Source of the DNA: Utricularia gibba
Taxonomy: Eukaryota; Streptophyta; Magnoliopsida; Lamiales; Lentibulariaceae
Direction: 5' to 3'
NCBI GenBank assembly: GCA_002189035.1
Contig: NEEC01000017.1
Location: 1,426,001 to 1,490,000, forward strand
Length of the DNA: 64,000 bases
Part shown: positions 1-15,230 of the stretch, piece by piece
Layout: each line of letters begins with the position of its first letter
How positions within the stretch are numbered: the stretch's first letter is position 1
The notes under the pieces: model-generated
Database searches by the model: none
Told to the model about the DNA's origin: nothing
What the model saw: the letters and a program-made list of their open reading frames with translations, nothing else
Program-made: the position numbers and the translations under genes

Positions 1-1130
1 ATACACTTCACGAGCAAATTAAAAGTTCGAAGAAAGGCCGTAGTGTTATTCACCAGTGTTTTCAGGTTTCTTTCTGTTTTTTTTTTCTGACACCATAAAG
101 TGTCTTCATTTTTTTTTTTTTTTACGTTTCCTCTGTACTTGATGCAAATTGCTGTATCAGGGTGAACTGGAGGTTATGAAGGAGATCCAGATGGGAGGAG
201 CTACTGATGGGCAAGATGGTGATTCAGTGAGAGGTGTATCTATTGAGACGAGCAAAATGCCTTTCTTGATGCTTGGTCTAGACTTGCCGCCCCCACCTCT
301 ATTTAAGGACATCATGGAGAAAAACATCATTCCACAGGTTCTGCTTCAGTATGTCAGATGTTCTAATATTAGCACTAACAGAGACCTCATTCCTACAGCA
401 TTAATATTTTCTCATTGCAATCTTAGACTACATTTGTTCAGAAATTTGCTTTATTGTGTTGTTTTATCAACCCTACAACTCTTTCAGGTTCCACTTTTGA
501 ACATTTTGAAAAAGTTTGATGGTGAAACCGTCACAGAAGTCGTGAGGCCCCGTGTTGCAAGAATGAGGTATCTTGTGAAAAGGCTACCCCCATATCTGAT
601 TCTCCACATGCGCCGATTTACAAAAAACAATTTCTTTATGGAGAAGAACCCCACTCTTGGTGAGCACCACTTCTCTGAATGGCTAAGCTGAGCCTACAAA
701 AGAAACAGTGTGATTATACCATTTACTTGATTTTTGTTGCCTTTTTTCCCAAGTTAATTTCCCGGTGAAGAATCTCGAACTAAAGGACTACATCCCCCTT
801 CCTGCACCGACCGGTAGTGACAAGCTGCGGACCAAGTATGATTTGATTGCCAATATAGTCCATGATGGGAAGGCAGGTGAAGGCTGCTACCGAGCCTTTG
901 TGCAGAGAAAGTCAGAAGAGCTTTGGTAAAACTTCGCAATCTCCTTATCCCCAAAATCTCCAAGATTCAACTCTCTGTTCTCCTACTTGCTAATCAACCC
1001 AATCTTCTGTATGAAAATTATCATCTGCAGGTACGAGATGCAGGATCTTCATGTTTCTGAAACACTACCTCAGATGGTTGCGCTTTCTGAGGCCTACATC
1101 CAGATATACGAGCAGCAACAGCAGCAATGA
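1..1130 (+). CDS. USP39/Sad1-type U4/U6.U5 tri-snRNP ubiquitin-protease-like protein, C-terminal part
   Basis: The 5' part of this gene lies outside the window. Visible exons are 1-65, 161-337, 488-659, 754-925 and 1031-1130, all with GT-AG introns and compatible phases. The first fragment ends IHQCFQ and joins GELEVMKEIQ, the usual USP39 junction. Then come LGLDLPPPPLFKD, LPPYLILHMRRFTKNNFF, KNLELKDYIPLP and YDLIANIVHDGK, and the protein ends in a short glutamine run. USP39/Sad1 proteins are UCH-fold proteins that lack an active protease site and act in assembly of the U4/U6.U5 tri-snRNP for nuclear pre-mRNA splicing; that role is family knowledge. The C-terminal fold is intact, with no frameshift. 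The closest alternative would be an active USP, but the sequence follows the USP39 branch throughout. Confidence 0.88.
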
Positions 1131-1729
1131 GGTTCGTTTACGGTTCTAAGAAGTTGTCATCCGTAAGCAATGTTTGTGGATCAATTACAGATTGTGTTTT
1201 AGGCTATGAATTTTGGTACGTGTTGTAGAGCTCAGCCAGCTCTTTAGATGGCTGGGCTTGTAACCTGTGAAACGTTTGACGCCCACCGGGGGTGCTCGGA
1301 CACGGCGCTTCCGTGCGGCTGACTCGGGGACACTCCTACAATTGTTTTTCACCTTAGCATGCCTCCTGGTTCATACACTTTCGTCTTTGACAGCTAATAA
1401 TTTTTTTTCTTTATTTGAACTTTTATTATTCATATAATTCAATTAATTATGTATTTTAGTTATTTGTAACTAGATAAATATAATTAAAGTTGAAATTTGA
1501 TGTATAATTTTTAAATGTATTTAAAATAATATCATATTTGATTATTAGATTTAAATTAATAAAATAAAATAATAATTTGTGTAGGATAGGTCTCTTTTAC
1601 TAAGCATGCAATTCATATATGTTTTGAAAGAAAAATGTAGGTTTTGATAAAATATTTATGTATTATTCACAAAATATACTTAAAACATTCCTATAAATTA
1701 TAAAATATGCCTTAAATGATTTCATTATG

Positions 1730-1765
1730 CACGTGCTTTTAAAGGAAATATTTTGTTGCCACGTG
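1730..1765. promoter_or_regulatory. Pair of G-box elements upstream of the DUF506 gene
   Basis: Two perfect CACGTG palindromes lie at 1730-1735 and 1760-1765, 30 bp apart, about 620-650 bp before the DUF506 start codon. G-boxes bind bZIP and bHLH factors (HY5, PIF, ABF types). DUF506 genes are often stress- or ABA-responsive, so a regulatory role is plausible, but it is inferred only from motif and position. Confidence 0.4.
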
Positions 1766-2216
1766 CGTCATCACTTGCGCCTCAAAATGAATCTAGTCTT
1801 GTATTGAGGCAAGATGCAGACCTATACGCGGCGAAACGTTCGCGACTTCCGTGTGCTTGTAAATCAGCGATGAGCCATAATAAATTGGATAGGGTTTTTA
1901 TAGTAATTGATTAATTTGGTAATCATGCCAAATAATTAGGGTGTCAATCAAATTACAATTTTGCCCATACTTCTCAAGCGAAAGGGTTGGGTTAATGACG
2001 TACCCCGTTTCTTTCGAATATTAAAACTTTTAAAAAATAAATAAATGTTCCAAAATATACCTTAAATAGCAAAGTAATAGTCACCCATACATTTAAAATA
2101 CTTTTCAAAGCATCAATGGAGTGTATTTACATATTTATCCCTATAACGTTAAACCTGAACCCCCTTGGACGAACCTGGACACCTTTATCGGTTTCGATGC
2201 ATTAACCCTCCCTTGC

Positions 2217-2224
2217 TATATATA
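2217..2224 (+). promoter_or_regulatory. TATA box of the DUF506 gene
   Basis: TATATATA is followed within 30-40 bp by a C/T-rich start-like stretch, about 157 bp before the DUF506 ATG. Spacing and sequence are typical of a plant core promoter. Confidence 0.55.
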
Positions 2225-2380
2225 CAAATGCGAAGATGCTTCCTTCTCCCATTCTCTCGACGCCGGGACTCCATTTTCTGAAACGTCGTTCGCCACCATG
2301 ATCCCATCGCAGTGACGCCATTTCCTTCCATTGCAGCGTTTGTGAAATTATATTTAATACCGAGTGTCTTTATCTGAATC

Positions 2381-3355
2381 ATGAAGATTCCGGCGAGGTT
2401 CACGAAAACGGCGGCGGTTTTCGATGCGGCGGCGCGGTGGGAGCCCTGCGACTGCGAGAGTAGCGGCAGCGAGCACTCGGCCGATTTATATCACCTTGTG
2501 AATTCGTTTCTTGAGGGAGAAATCGAAGGGGATGAGATGATTGATGATGGTACTCTACAGGAGAATGAAGAATTTGGGATTCGATCGAGGGCTCTCGATT
2601 CCGCTGATTTGTCGAAATTGAAGAGCTTGTTGAGCGTTGAAAGTGATCGGAAAATAAGCAGAGTGGTGGAGAAGGCGCGGCGGGAGCTTTCCGGAGAGAC
2701 ACCTCCATCGGAGTTTAAGCGGCTGTTGATGGGTCGGCTTCGGCGCCTCGGCCTTGACGCCGGTGAGTTTTCTTTTTTTTTTTTTTTAATTTCAAAATGC
2801 GTAACGGGAGAGTGAATTAGTTCCCCGATTGTTTAATCTTCGTTGAATTGATGGCTAAATTTGTAACTTGGTCTCTTAATCCATGGTTGTTTTACAGGGC
2901 TTTGCAAATCCAAGTGGGAAAAGAACGGCCGCCGGCCGTCGGGGAGCTACGAGTACATCGACGTGAACGCCGGCGGTAACCGTTACATAGTGGAAATTGG
3001 TCTGGCATGCGAGTTCACGATCGCTCGCCCGACGGCGAAATACTCTTCTTTACTGGAGACATTTCCCGAAGTTTTCATCGGAAAACCAGGGGACTTGAAG
3101 GAGGTGGTATCCACGATGTGCTCGGCCTTGAAAACGTCGATGAAAGCGGCCGGAATCAGCCTGCCGCCGTGGCGGGGCCTGGAGTATATGCAGAGTAAAT
3201 GGTCAGCGAAGTACAGACGAACCACTCAAGAAGTCTCCCGGTTGCTGCCAGAGGAGTTTCTAGACGTCAATAGGAATTCGCTTAATTGCAGGAAGGCCGC
3301 CTTACCCCGCGCCGCCGGGGTTGAAGGAATCCAGAACATAACGGCGGCATCTTGA
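2381..3355 (+). CDS. DUF506 family protein (PD-(D/E)XK nuclease-like superfamily)
   Basis: Two exons, 2381-2762 and 2898-3355, give a 279-residue protein; the single intron interrupts a Gly codon. The N-terminal third is acidic (LVNSFLEGEIEGDEM). The family core follows: KSKWEKN, then GSYEYIDV, RYIVEIGLACEFTIARPT, FPEVFIGKPGDL, and the terminal block SLPPWRGLEYMQSKW. DUF506 proteins are plant proteins assigned by fold to the PD-(D/E)XK superfamily; some repress root-hair growth through Ca2+/RopGEF signalling. No biochemical activity is established for most members, so none is claimed. Length and two-exon structure are normal. The start is the first Met after a good TATA box and opens the conserved MKIPARF block. 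Confidence 0.9.
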
Positions 3356-5005
3356 GACGAAGATGCCCTTCACCCAAATTGCACAGTATGCAGATTTTCG
3401 AGAAATTATTTTTATTTCAAATATATTATTAGTTACTTTACTTTCAAGTGAACTGGGCTGCCGTAAATAGGCCGTGGCCCACGTGACTTGTTGGGCCCAT
3501 TACCAGCTCCCGCAGGCATTAGGCCCAAGATGGGCACCATCCTTCCCTTTAGGCTTTATTCTGCACAAGCAGATAAGTAGCAAGTTGTGAGATTCTTTGG
3601 CAACTTGCTCATCAACTATACCAAACACAACTAAAGTTGATTATTGGGATTATCGAAATCGAACTGAAACCGAACCAAATCGATATAAACTAATAACTGA
3701 AATTGAACCAAATTAAATCGGTTTGATTTCGTATTAATCGAATTAACTGATTTTTGCATTATCGGTCAGGATGAAATACATAATTTATATTAAAAAATAG
3801 TGACTAATTTATCGAAATATTAAAAATATGGATTTTTTTTACATAATTTTTGTTATTTTAAATCACTCATTGACAAGTAGTGAAGGCCAAGATATTTTTT
3901 TCATTATAAATGTGGGCTTCTATGCAACCATGGGATAAGAATCCTGTGTTCAGAATTGTGGTGGATCTCCAGTAGGGCCCACATCATTGACTTTTGGCTC
4001 TATACTAAATGACTTGGATAAATTTATTTCCACTTTTAACCTATCCACCTTTCCCAATTAATTTACATAAAAACAAAATATTCTATTCATTTATAATTCT
4101 ATTTAAAAAATTAATAATATTTTTAATTGCTAAAAAAGAAACTTTTAAAAAATGGAAAATTGATTTTGAGGGTTTTATTAAAGAGTTTACAAGATTAGGG
4201 CATAAAAGATTTAATTTATCTAAGTTTAGATAAAGATGTTATAAAGGAATTAAGTTTTTTTATACTATATTTAGTTATTAGATACACATATAAAATTAAA
4301 TAAAGTAAGTGAGAGAAGCAGATTTAAATAAACTCATGTACATGAAATTAAATAAAATTATTTTCAATCATGAATATTTAAATTCGTGAAGTAAATACAA
4401 TATAATTTATAATCTTTAATGTACATTTGGTTGATAAAATTTTAAGGGAATGTTTGGTTTTGAGTTGATTAGTAATACGTTATAAATTAAATTTAAATCC
4501 ATACAAATTAATGTGCTTTATATTAAAATTATTATTTATATAACACATCTAAATACAGCTATGAAATGCATTTCAAATCTAAATTCGTAAATTATGTTTT
4601 ATCTTGAACGATATTACTCAGAGTGAATATTAGAACTCAATTTAGGATAATCAAAATAATTTTAAATCTTGAAATTGAATTTTAAAAATGCATTTATAAA
4701 TATTAATTATATTATATAAGGAAGGGTTTATTTGGGTTAATGGGGGTTTCCGGATTTGGCTACCGGGAAACAGTAGACTTTCCTTTTCGGTTTGTGCTGC
4801 TGCGAGTAAAATAGTCAAAAATAGTATTAGCGTAACGTGGTCAGTTTCTACCCATACAAATATCCATACTCTAACGCACACGCAGAGCGGTTGTCGTCTA
4901 CACGCGGTCATACTTGCTGCCTTTCGTTTCCCTCATCGCCATCATAAAGACTCCTTCCCTTCCTCCTTCATGCATCGCTAGGCTAACAATTGCGCACGCT
5001 CAGGG
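3356..5005. other. Intergenic: AT-rich spacer and COP1 promoter
   Basis: A 3' flank is followed by a CACGTG at 3480-3485 next to GGGCCC, an AT-rich repeat-like block (3637-3790) and a long low-complexity AT stretch. The 150 bp before COP1 are C-rich and leader-like. The reading frame at 4009-4233 is low-complexity and not supported as a gene. Confidence 0.5.
3637..3790. repeat. AACCGAA/CGGTT-rich degenerate repeat block
   Basis: This block carries repeated variants of AAACCGAACC and AATTGAACCAAAT, then the complementary ATCGGTTTGATT, so its two halves are loosely inverted. Such blocks are common dispersed debris in plant intergenic DNA. No terminal repeats or target-site duplication could be defined. 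Confidence 0.35.
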
Positions 5006-8000
5006 ATGGGTTCACTCACGGCGTCCATCGGCGATCTGGTGCCGACGGTGAAGCAGGAGCCGGGAGAATCTTGTGCCGCGGAGCCGACGACTTCCGCCGC
5101 GCCGCCGCCGGTGGAGGAGAAGCTCGATAAGGATGTGCTGTGCCCGATTTGCATGCAGATTATCAAGGACGCCTTCTTGACGGCGTGTGGGCATAACTTT
5201 TGCTACATGTGTATACTTACGCATCTTCAGAATAAGAGTACCTGTCCTTCGTGTTCTCACTTCCTCACGCCCAATCTGCTGTACCCTAATTTTCTTCTCA
5301 ACAAGGTTGATTTTTTAATCGGAGTTGATCTCATCATTATCGCTGCTTTATTGTGACTGTGATGGAATTATGGGAGTGATCCCGTTTTCATTTTGTGTAG
5401 AAACTCCTCTCTATTTGCTTGAGCCTGTAACCAGTAAATGCTGCCAAGTTACTCCGTTTTTCATGAATTGTTTCAGATACATGGCTTTAAGCGTTTCTTG
5501 TGGTGTTTTTGTAGCTGCTCATGAAGGCTTCAGCTCGTCAAATAGCAAGAACTGCCCCTCCCTTGGAACAGCTTCGTCAAGCTTTGGAACAGGTTAACCA
5601 TATCTTTCACTTTGCATTCTAAAAGAATGGATAATAGGTCAAGAATATCTTTTGCTTGGTCACTATATCCTCTCCCGCCTCAAGAGGCATACATTTACTT
5701 GGGCTGCCTGTTATATGTTGAATTATTGGAAATTGACTCTACTGTCTTTGCTCAGGGATGTGTAACATCAGTGAAGGAACTTGAGAGCCTCATGAATCTT
5801 ATTGCGCAGAAGAAAAGTAAGATGGAGCAAGAGCAAGCTGAAACAAATCTACAGATTTTGCTCGATTTCCTGCATTGTTTGAGAAAGAAACGGCTTGATG
5901 AGCTCAATGAGGTCCTGAATTATATGGCCTTTCAGTATGCTATATTTTTAATCCGAATGCACTGAGGGGAAAATATATTAAATTCATTAATTTCTTGCAG
6001 ATCAAATGTGACCTCCAATTTATCAAAGAAGACATTCAGGCTGTTGAGATGCAACGTATAGAGTTCTACCGTAGAAGGGACAAGTATTCCGATAATTTGG
6101 GTGTGCCCAGTGATGAGGCCTCCTTGAGATCTCTCTACCCATTTTCAAATGACAAAAGTGCCACTTCCTTGAGGACTCCTACTGCTCCAGCCATTAGCCA
6201 CCATCTACGTTCTAGTGGCTCTCAAAACCAGAAGCGTGATGTAAAACTTTCTGAAAGCCCTTCGCCTTTAACAAGGGGCCCTCAATGTTTTTCAGAAATG
6301 GAAAACATTACCCAATGTCAACAAGTATTGGCGAGAAAGAGGCGGGTCCAGATGCAGGTCAGCTATCCTGCATGATATCTGTAATTTATATAGAATACGC
6401 TGGAAATCTACATTTTTTAAACTTTTAAACTCTATACGCCCTGACGTGTGATTTTCTTTCTAAATTTAACAGTTTGGAGAATTACAAGAGTGTTATTTGC
6501 AAAAGCGCCGACATTGGGCAAGATCATCCCAGGAATCCCGAGATAGGGATATGCATGCTTCAAATAGAGAAGGTTTTTCTCAAGGCCTTCAGGATTTTCA
6601 GTCCGTCTTGTCAAGTTTCACAAGATACAGGTTCTGCAAGACTCAGAATTTGATTCTTTTGGACCTAACAATTAATTTTGCGAGCTGATTCAGCTTGTCT
6701 TTTCTATCAGTCGGTTAAATGTTGTTGCTGAACTTAGACATGGAGATCTGTTTCATTCAGCCAATATCGTGTCAAGGTTGGATACCCTGCTATCTTCTTC
6801 ATGGGTGATGTCTCTAATTTGTTCATGCCATTTCGTTCAGTAACCTAAATAATATTTTAAAACTATCTTTTTTCTTGCAGTATAGAATTCGACCGAGATG
6901 ATGAATTGTTTGCTACTGCTGGAGTATCCAGGCGTATCAAGATTTTCGATTTTGCATCAGTATGTGTTTATTTTGTGTCTTGAGATATCTGTTTGCAACT
7001 AAAGATCATTAACAAGTTCATAGTAAGAAAATTTTGAGAGTGGCTTAGAAAGAATTAGTATGTATCTCTTGACTAAGAGAGTACGTTGAATATGAAATTT
7101 GCAAGATTGTAATTCATTGTTTCACCATAGGTTACTTAAACCTTTTCTCCCCCAGGTAGTTAACGAACCAGCTGAAGCACAATACCCAGTGGCAGATATA
7201 GTCACTCGGTCAAAACTCAGTTGTTTAAGCTGGAACAAGTCTATCAAAAATCAGATAGCTAGCAGTGACTATGAGGGCATAGTGACGGTGTGGGATGCTG
7301 CGACTCGACAGGTAGAAGTGCTGTTATACTTGTTACGGATAAAATAAACATTGCTGCTGATTCACATTCGTATATGGTCTTATTTTGTAATTAAGAGTGT
7401 GATGGAGTATGAAGAGCATGAAAAACGTGCGTGGAGTGTTGATTTTTCACGTACAGAACCTTCCATGCTTGTATCTGGGAGCGATGATTGCAAGGTATCA
7501 TTCAGAAACTCTTTTTTCCCTCGAAGATGAATTATTACTTCCATCCTTGCTACTTGAAATGTATGATCCATTAAAATGTGCCCATGGTCAGTAACCAGAG
7601 CGTAATGCTAATTTTTAGTTTTTATTGTTACTCGTGTATTTTTCTTGATCAACAATGAAGTTGGCTCCTCATCAGGTCAAAGTTTGGTGTACAAGGCAAG
7701 AAGCAAGTGCCATCAACATTGACATGAAGGCGAATATATGTTCCGTCAAATATAACCCTGGATCAAGTTTCCATATAGCGGTAATCTCTTTGCTTAACCA
7801 CATTTTTTGTTTCCTTATTTTTTCAGAGGCAGATGACACTATGATTTTTTTTTTTTTCCAGATTGGGTCTGCTGATCATCATATTCACTACTATGACTTG
7901 AGAAAAACCAGCCAGCCATTGCATATCTTCAGTGGCCACAGAAAGGCCGTCTCATACGTCAAGTTTCTATCGAATAACCAGCTTGCCTCTGCATCTACTG

Positions 8001-8468
8001 ACAGTACCTTGCGTCTATGGGATGTAAGGGAAAACATACCAGTAAGTTCTGATCCCTACATGTCGCACAACATCCCTATACCTTGCTGCATCCTATGAAC
8101 ATCCTTGCCATCCTGCAGCTCCGAGTATTCAGAGGCCACACAAACGAGAAGAATTTTGTTGGTCTAACCGTAGACACAGACTACATTGCCTGTGGAAGTG
8201 AAACCAATGAAGTCTTCATCTACCACAAGGTAACACAACATTTCCCAGACCCAAAAGCTGCTGAGCACCCTATCTAACAACCAGTCATCCCCTGCAGGAT
8301 ATTTCTAAACCAGCAGCGTGGCACCGATTTGTGAACTCCGATGTGCATGATGGGGAGGACGACATGGGATCATATTTCATCAGTGCCGTGAGCTGGAAAA
8401 GCGGCAGCTCAACCATGCTGGCTGCCAACAGCCAAGGCAGGATCAAGGTACTCATGCTTTCTCCATGA
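5006..8468 (+). CDS. COP1: E3 ubiquitin ligase COP1 (RING, coiled coil, WD40)
   Basis: Thirteen exons: 5006-5305, 5515-5592, 5756-5911, 6001-6357, 6473-6630, 6711-6776, 6881-6959, 7156-7311, 7396-7494, 7676-7780, 7862-8041, 8119-8229, 8298-8468. They sum to 672 codons (671 residues), close to Arabidopsis COP1 (about 675), which also has 13 exons. A C3HC4 RING begins at Cys46 ([25 protein letters not shown]). A coiled coil covers about residues 110-220. A basic nuclear-localisation segment has ARKRR and LQKRRH. Seven WD40 repeats run from about 360 to the end ([32 protein letters not shown]). With SPA proteins COP1 ubiquitinates HY5 and other light-signalling factors in darkness. The gene is intact. 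COP1 is unusual in having all three domains, so paralogues are unlikely. Confidence 0.97.
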
Positions 8469-8882
8469 CTGATGCATGCAGCGGAATTGATTCAACAAAT
8501 TCATCTCATTTCTTGTACATGTAATGCATACTACTAGTCTTGTGAACCAGTCATCTGTTGTAACCTGAGCTCCATAATTTTGTTGCTGAAACTGGAGTTC
8601 ATCTACTCTGTAAAAACATGTCTTTTCATGTCCTTCAAAGAAGAAAGCCTGGTTTGGGCCGGTTCATTCATGTGAACATGGGCCTGAGCCCAGCTGGGAT
8701 TATGGCCCATCAGTTGAATTTAATTATTTCCGCCATGATCATCGCTTATATCGTACTTCATTGATGATTTCAACGATAAGCATCCAGAGTGGAATCTTGT
8801 TCTCGTAAAGCGCGCTGCAGCTTCGAACGAAATACGCTAACAAAATTTGTGCTTGCTCCGGTAAACCACTGAAGAAACGGAC
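8469..8882. other. Intergenic: COP1 3' flank and PFP-beta promoter
   Basis: A 414-bp spacer. It contains TGGGCC at 8655-8660 and 8679-8684 and GGCCCA at 8704-8709, which are site II (TCP-bound) elements typical of growth-related housekeeping promoters in plants. No gene is seen. Confidence 0.5.
8655..8709. promoter_or_regulatory. Cluster of three site II (TGGGCC/GGCCCA) elements
   Basis: Three site II hexamers lie within 55 bp, ending about 175 bp before the PFP-beta start. Site II clusters bind TCP factors and are common in plant primary-metabolism promoters. The assignment rests on motif and position only. Confidence 0.4.
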
Positions 8883-12614
<3,732 letters not shown>

Positions 12615-15230
12615 ATCCTCCTCCCAGTTTGTCTTGTTTACTGTCTTTCTGACTCCGAAATCTTCCCCTGAACTCCGAGCACTTGATCCAAGCTTTCTTA
12701 TGACAAAATGTGGGCCTTAAGAGCTGTTTCTGTTGACCAATAAAACATGGACCTTGGAAATGACCAGTTTGAGCACAAAACGCCCTTTCCTTTCCATGCT
12801 AAGCTCCTGCATCCAGCTTGCTTATATTCATCATCAGGATTAACCAGTCCGGCGACCGCTAAACGGCCGGTCGGCCGGTCGGGCTCGACGATACGCCGGA
12901 GGAGCATAACACAAGATCTTGGAAGGCAGCTGAATACAATGGGCACCGTAGTTTTTTCATTTGCAGGATGAAACTCAGTCAAAGCATTGGGAGTTTATTC
13001 CAAAATGAGTCCATTGAAAGTGGACAAAAAGCAAAAGAAGCTGTGCACCAAAATGGTGCAGCACCTCAACACTTCAATCCCATCACTACCTTTTTGCCTC
13101 CCACAGATCATAAATAAATCCCCCCCTTGCATTATTACACATTACCTTCAAACAGAATTTTGTTGAATATAAAATTGTATTATATAATTAAAAATTGAAA
13201 ATATCTTTAATACACAAATTTTACATGTGTTCAAACTTATATGTATGATGGATGAAAAAAAACCCAAATTTTGATTAGAAAAACTCGACGAAGAAAAGTT
13301 TCGAAAAATGCCATTCATGGGATTATACAATTGTTTTACACCTTAAACTCGTAATGCGAACAAAACATATATAGCTATCAATACAAATCAGTCCATATTA
13401 AACAATAATAATAATGTGAACATTGATTTAATATTACAAAAATAAAGAGTACAAATATGAAGGTTGTGATATTAGATCAAATAATTTCATATCAAAAAAT
13501 GAAAGTAAGGTATTAAATATATTAATAATTGATTATATTTAATATTTTTAAATATAATTTATATTTTTTGTATACTTAAATTTCACTTATATTCATGTGA
13601 TACACTGGATTCATAATTTCAATATGAGGTATTTTACAAAAGCTTTTTTCTATTTTACAAAACCACCCACAGCATGTGTCTTAATAGTGTTTTGGAAGAA
13701 GCCACGAGAAAGAACACGAAGGAGCTTGAAAATATTGTTCCCAGGAGTGTTTCTTCGTATTGGGCAAGTCTACAGCACCCCGTTCCATCCAACGAGGCTT
13801 TATGCAGGCCAAGGTCTCATTTTGCTTGTAAGGACAAGTTTCTGGTTTTCTGCTTGAGCAACGGCAATCATTCAGCTCCTTGTCGACTACCTGCCGTGAC
13901 TCCATTGGGTAACACCGCCTCCACTCTCACCAGAAACGGCTCATAACAAGCCTCATCTTTTTCTTTTTTTGTTCTTCATTTTCTGTAGAGAGAAATTGAC
14001 CGTATACCTCATCATCTTCTGATATCCCCGACAAAATCATTATCGTTTTACTATTGTTGTTATTTGTGAGATAAGGGTTTTGTATGGTGCACGATAATGT
14101 AAGTAATAGGAGTGCCAAGGAACAGAATGCCATTTCTATTACAACAATAAATCTTACATTTGAAAATGAAAAGGAAAAAGTAAGTATATATTAGATTTTG
14201 GATTACTTATAATATTAGTTTTTTTGTAGACATGGCATATCATTAAAGTAGTGAAATTTAAAATTTTTTTAAAAATTCTAAACGTATATTTTGGAATACG
14301 TTATATATCATATAAATAGATTTTGAAAATAACTTTAAATACATTCTGTTGTTCATCAACTATCAATAATAGACAAACTCTATAATATTTATGCATGAAG
14401 CAATTTGTTGATAAACCTCTCAAAGCCACAGAATAATAGTCAATCTCCTTAGATGCTAATAGATAAAATTCTACCTTGTAGATAAATATCAGAGATAAGG
14501 CCTAATTTTTTTTTAATATTATCTATATTTCTTACGTAATTAAAACCTATTAGATTCTTAATTTCAACAATTTCCCACTTGAGGGGCGAATCCCATCAAA
14601 GGTCAAGCAGCAACATGAGCCACTAGAGGGGATTTGGTTGGTTTGGATGCCATGAATGATGCACATCAAGGTCTTTCTTTTACTCCAACTTGGAGTCCAA
14701 TGTCACATTTCTTTTCAGAGGATGTATTCTACTGTTTGAATGGCAAGTGAGCAGAAGAATTAGAAGGGTATTTCATGTGATTTTAGAGAATAGGATCATT
14801 GTAAGAGAGGAGAGGGGTATAGAGGAGATTCCGTGCCCTCATCACCCAAACGATTTGACGCTTCATCATCACTGCATTCTCTCTATTTTCCTTTTCTTTT
14901 CTCCTTCATAAAAATGGATTCTTTATTTGATTTCTGGTGAATGTGATGAACTTTTTTCACTGGGAGTGAAAGAGAAAGAGAAAATAAAGAAGAGCAACTC
15001 CATCATCATTGTTTTTCATTGGGAAGGTAAAGCTTTCTCTCAACCCCAATTCCCTTTTTCCTGCTAAAAAAATTTGCTCTCTTACAAAACTGAGACTTGT
15101 AGAGACACTCTACCAATCAAAAAAGTGTTGCCTGCATCAATGGCGTAAAGACCGGAAGTTTCTCTCCGTTCTCTTAGGGTTCCGAGCAAAAAAGAAAAGA
15201 AAAAAGGAAATCTTTGATCAGGACAAGGAG
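12615..15230. other. Long intergenic region between PFP-beta and the KNOX gene
   Basis: It is mostly AT-rich, with a PFP-beta 3' flank, a GC-richer block around 13600-13950 with open frames on both strands but no recognised domain, and the KNOX leader near 14900-15230, which has purine-rich stretches. No confident gene. A large upstream region is expected for an STM-type gene. Confidence 0.5.

Larger units (their letters stand above)
1131..2380. other. Intergenic: USP39-like 3' flank and DUF506 promoter
   Basis: After the stop come a roughly 250-base 3' flank, an AT-rich stretch (about 1400-1730), two G-boxes (1730-1735 and 1760-1765) and a TATA box near 2217-2224. I see no coding sequence; the short reading frame at 2121-2315 spans the TATA box and looks fortuitous. 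Confidence 0.6.

Noticed and set aside
2121-2315. Plus-strand 64-residue frame
   Set aside because: It spans the DUF506 TATA box and probable start site and has no recognisable domain.
3637-3790. A defined transposon or MITE
   Set aside because: No clean terminal inverted repeats or target-site duplication could be seen.
15009-15230. Longer N-terminus for the KNOX protein from an upstream in-frame ATG
   Set aside because: The added sequence is basic, low-complexity and not KNOX-like; [13 protein letters not shown] matches the STM N-terminus.
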